Assembly (NCBI GenBank): GCA_016932415.1
Contig: JAFGCX010000006.1
Span: 1 to 64,000 of the forward strand
Direction of reading: 5' to 3'
Length of the DNA stretch: 64,000 nucleotides
From: Candidatus Krumholzibacteriota bacterium
GTDB taxonomy: Bacteria; Krumholzibacteriota; Krumholzibacteriia; Krumholzibacteriales; Krumholzibacteriaceae
Shown: piece after piece, positions 62,313 to 64,000 of the stretch
Layout: each line of letters begins with the position of its first letter
Numbering within the stretch: the first letter of the stretch is position 1
Notes under the pieces: model-generated
The model's database searches: none
What the model saw: only the letters and a program-made list of their open reading frames with translations
Told to the model about the DNA's origin: nothing
Program-made: the position numbers and the translations under genes

Positions 62313-62750
62313 TTACAGGTTGATATCCTTGAACCGGCTTATGCTCGATTTTAATTCAACGTTTCGCACCCTGTCCGCCTGCCGCCATTCGACTCTCACC
62401 GTGATTTCTTTCATAACGCTGTTTCCTACGGCGTTCAGCGAATCGGAGATAGCGACAGTCCTTTTGAATATCCTGTACTCCGGATCGGCAACGTTTACCT
62501 GTTCGAAATCTTCACTCGGAAAATTAGTCGAATTGATCGCGCTGTATCTGATCGAACCGATCACCTCTTCCATTTTCTCATGTGCGAGGTTGGTCGCTAC
62601 CACGGTATGTTTTGAATTCATGTTGGCATGCATCGCCCTGAACATCACCCTGCTGAGACCGAGCACGCCTATAGCGAATACTGTCAGCGCGACAATGACC
62701 TCCACGAGAGTCATTCCTTTTTGCGACCGCGGCAAAATCTTGTCAAACAT
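62313..62750 (-). CDS. PilV-like minor prepilin
   Basis: This 145-residue prepilin opens with QKGMTLVEVIVALTVFAIGVLGL: cleavage after Gly, then Met in place of Phe and E5. It is followed by RVMFRAMHANMNSKHTVVATNLAHEKMEEVIG, which is the PilV pattern. The end is a small beta part with EITVRVEWRQADRVRNVELKS. ATG 62750 follows GGAGG; an upstream in-frame reading to 62801 overlaps the previous gene and is not needed. It lies 20 nt after the GspH-like gene and 20 nt before the PilW-like gene. Confidence 0.88.
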   Translation of the reverse strand: MFDKILPRSQKGMTLVEVIVALTVFAIGVLGLSRVMFRAMHANMNSKHTVVATNLAHEKMEEVIGSIRYSAINSTNFPSEDFEQVNVADPEYRIFKRTVAISDSLNAVGNSVMKEITVRVEWRQADRVRNVELKSSISRFKDINL

Positions 62751-62769
62751 ACCGTCCTCCAGGCGTTCT

Positions 62770-63366
62770 TTAATCATAATTCGGTCTCTGGACCGATACA
62801 CTTCCGGTCGATCTCCTTACGACCATCATTCTGTCTGTCCCTTTTTCCTGCTGGCGAAATTCGAGCTCGGGCATCACGAATATCAGGCCTTCCTCATTCG
62901 AGGAGCCGTTCGGATGAAAGATCACCCTTGGCGGACTACCCGAGAACGTCACCGGTTTTGTGACGTAAGCTCCCTCTTCATCGGTAGAACCGGCGATCAT
63001 CCCGAATACCTGGCCGCTTGGAAGCTGGTAAGGTCCGTAGACCTTCTCTCCCGCGTCGGCCCTCCCGTTGCCTCTCGCTGTCGGATCGAAACCGCCGCTC
63101 GCCGGATCGCCGTTACCCCCGCCATCATCGTCGAGTATGATCACATTCGAGCGATCGAGATCGAAGAAGACTATATAATCATTTTTTTCGTGAATGGCGC
63201 TGCTGCGCGCTTTCCTCAGCGCTCCCATCACTATTCCCGCGGCATCTTTCGATTGATGTCGCCTGAGAAACTTTATCAGGGGTGGAGTCGCTACCGTCAT
63301 TACGATCCCGAAGATCGAGATAGCTACCATCATTTCTACCAGGGTAAATCCATAATTTTTTTTCAT
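62770..63366 (-). CDS. GspH/FimT-like prepilin
   Basis: This 198-residue prepilin opens with NYGFTLVEMMVAISIFGIVMTVA, with Gly/Phe cleavage and E5. It has ALRKARSSAIHEKNDYIVFFD, the GspH/FimT pattern. A Gly/Asp-rich loop (DDDGGGNGDPASGG) and RVIFHPNGSS (the usual late F-x-P-x-G) follow. It is the first gene of the minor-pilin operon. I chose ATG 63366 because a short basic leader precedes the pilin helix and GAGG lies upstream; a reading to 63399 is possible. Confidence 0.88.
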   Translation of the reverse strand: MKKNYGFTLVEMMVAISIFGIVMTVATPPLIKFLRRHQSKDAAGIVMGALRKARSSAIHEKNDYIVFFDLDRSNVIILDDDGGGNGDPASGGFDPTARGNGRADAGEKVYGPYQLPSGQVFGMIAGSTDEEGAYVTKPVTFSGSPPRVIFHPNGSSNEEGLIFVMPELEFRQQEKGTDRMMVVRRSTGSVSVQRPNYD

Positions 63367-63794
63367 CTTTCGATCCTCTTCGCGCATCTGTTTTCTCATC
63401 AGACAAAACTATTCGTAATGAGTGCAAACGCTTAAATTGTGCCATATTCGATTAAATCATAACTCTCACTGACCATTCATGTTATCTCTGTCGTGACACA
63501 CTCTGGGACAATCAATACTTCTCAGAATGCAACCAGTTATTGCATTTGGAAAGGTGTAAATAGCATAACAACCTGTTAAACAATCAGTTATAACAAGCAA
63601 ACATAAGGTCTGATACAGCGCTATAATGTGTCACAGGGTACTATTCGGAATTATTATTGACAGGGGAATAAATAGAAATACTCACTCATATTGTGGGGAT
63701 AATTCCCCACATCGCCGGGACATCCGCTTTTCAGTGTATCATGGCCGGTTATCCAGCTATTCCCGGAATTCTTCCTGAGAAGCCCTGGTTCCCA
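63367..63794. other. Upstream region of the minor-pilin operon
   Basis: These 428 AT-rich bases hold no supported gene. They should contain the pilin-operon promoter and the 3' end of the neighbouring secreted-protein gene. GTGACACA near 63493 and TGTGTCAC near 63628 are an inverted pair about 130 bases apart. A strong palindrome lies at 63692-63711. Confidence 0.45.
63692..63711. promoter_or_regulatory. Palindrome T-G-T-G-G-G-G-A / T-C-C-C-C-A-C-A
   Basis: Two perfect 8-base arms, TGTGGGGA and TCCCCACA, flank the four bases TAAT. It could be an operator for the pilin operon or a hairpin at the end of the upstream transcript (81 nt past its stop at 63795). The missing T-run argues against a simple terminator. 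Confidence 0.4.
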
Positions 63795-64000
63795 TCAGCG
63801 GACAAGTATCATCTTTCTCGTAATAGACACCTTGCCGCCATCGAGGCGGTAGAAATAAACTCCCGAACTGACCTTGCCGCCGCCGGTGTTGGTTCCATCC
63901 CATTTTACCTTGTGCATCCCGGCCCCCTGCGGAGAATCGACAAGTTTTTTTATCAATCGTCCCTGGACATCATAGACTATTATCGAGACAGAAGACTGGC
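63795..64000 (-). CDS. C-terminal end of a secreted protein with type A sorting/FlgD-like domain (partial)
   Basis: The stop codon is at 63795-63797, and the reading runs off the window edge. The 68 visible residues match the end of a type A sorting domain: SIIVYDVQGRLIKKLV, then KVKWDGTNTGGGKVSSGVYFYRL and ITRKMILVR. The same end is found on the six-haem cytochrome and, in a looser form, on the C25 protease. The main part of the protein lies outside the window, so the function is unknown. It lies upstream of the minor-pilin operon on the same strand. Confidence 0.85.
   Translation of the reverse strand, partial: QSSVSIIVYDVQGRLIKKLVDSPQGAGMHKVKWDGTNTGGGKVSSGVYFYRLDGGKVSITRKMILVR

Noticed and set aside
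62320-63435. Open frame of 371 codons on the plus strand
   Set aside because: It covers two prepilin genes with clear pilin signals on the minus strand and has no signal of its own.
1-64000. CRISPR arrays, insertion sequences, prophage or integrative elements
   Set aside because: No spaced direct repeats, transposase, integrase or phage genes were recognised; the tRNA-Asp at the edge has no visible integrase or duplicated end.

Overview
The window looks like chromosomal DNA from an uncultured bacterium of the FCB superphylum. A Krumholzibacteriota, Eisenbacteria or Latescibacteria-like lineage would fit, but this is an inference from gene content and not a placement. The supporting signs are: a PorU-like C25 (gingipain-family) protease; at least two other secreted proteins ending in FlgD-like/type A sorting domains; small secreted proteins that share a C-terminal W-G-A-I-K-S-L tail; a Gld-type ABC module; and frequent TTG starts behind good Shine-Dalgarno sequences. 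I see no insertion sequence, prophage, integrase, CRISPR array or replication origin. Base composition looks even throughout. Genes are mostly on the minus strand, in compact operons.

Layout. 1-75 is tRNA-Asp(GTC). 246-3965 is a cell-wall recycling operon: an AnmK-like short protein, a SpoIID/LytB lipoprotein and a NagZ-type glycosidase. 4184-8248 is the C25 protease. 8471-10498 holds three small secreted proteins: two paralogues with the W-G-A-I-K-S-L tail and one dockerin-like protein. 10802-17085 is a TetR / TolC-like / adaptor / RND efflux operon with a candidate TetR operator. 17427-22380 (plus strand) is a four-gene signalling operon: a receiver with a CxxC tail, a GAF-PAS histidine kinase, a receiver-HDOD protein and a receiver with a decayed HD-GYP domain. 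22475-27305 is a Gld-like ABC exporter with a DUF4340 protein. 27518-29143 is a GT39-type membrane glycosyltransferase.

29244-39697 is the most unusual operon. In transcription order it encodes a receiver with two RAM/AsnC effector domains, NuoE/HydC, NuoF/HydB (with the extra ferredoxin modules typical of flavin-based bifurcating enzymes), a 1228-residue fusion of a GltD-like FAD/NAD(P) module with a NuoG/formate-dehydrogenase-like subunit that lacks the catalytic Cys/Sec, a redox-motif histidine kinase, and an NtrC-like regulator without GAFTGA. I read it as a soluble NAD(P)H/ferredoxin electron-transfer complex with its own regulators. Its reaction is unknown.

40072-41350 (plus) holds YidD and a TPR/membrane protein. 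41424-45083 is an outer-membrane lipoprotein operon (CsgG-like, LpoB-like, COG3014, YcfL-like, beta-barrel). 45277-48072 (plus) is a P2-type cation ATPase with altered ion-site residues. 48212-55198 holds a C69 dipeptidase, a BPL-N/HEAT protein, a lipoprotein and an exported six-haem cytochrome with a sorting domain. 55358-57546 is an ABC-F ATPase with a GIY-YIG protein. 57734-63366 is a minor-pilin operon whose PilW-like member carries five Fn3-like repeats and a lectin-like end. 63795-64000 is the 3' end of another secreted protein with a sorting domain.

Overall the region combines envelope maintenance, surface display, signalling and electron transfer, and it looks like an ordinary chromosomal backbone. 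The main novelty candidates are the electron-transfer operon with its regulators, the short AnmK-like protein in the recycling operon, the receiver/HDOD/decayed HD-GYP cassette and the prepilin-adhesin fusion.
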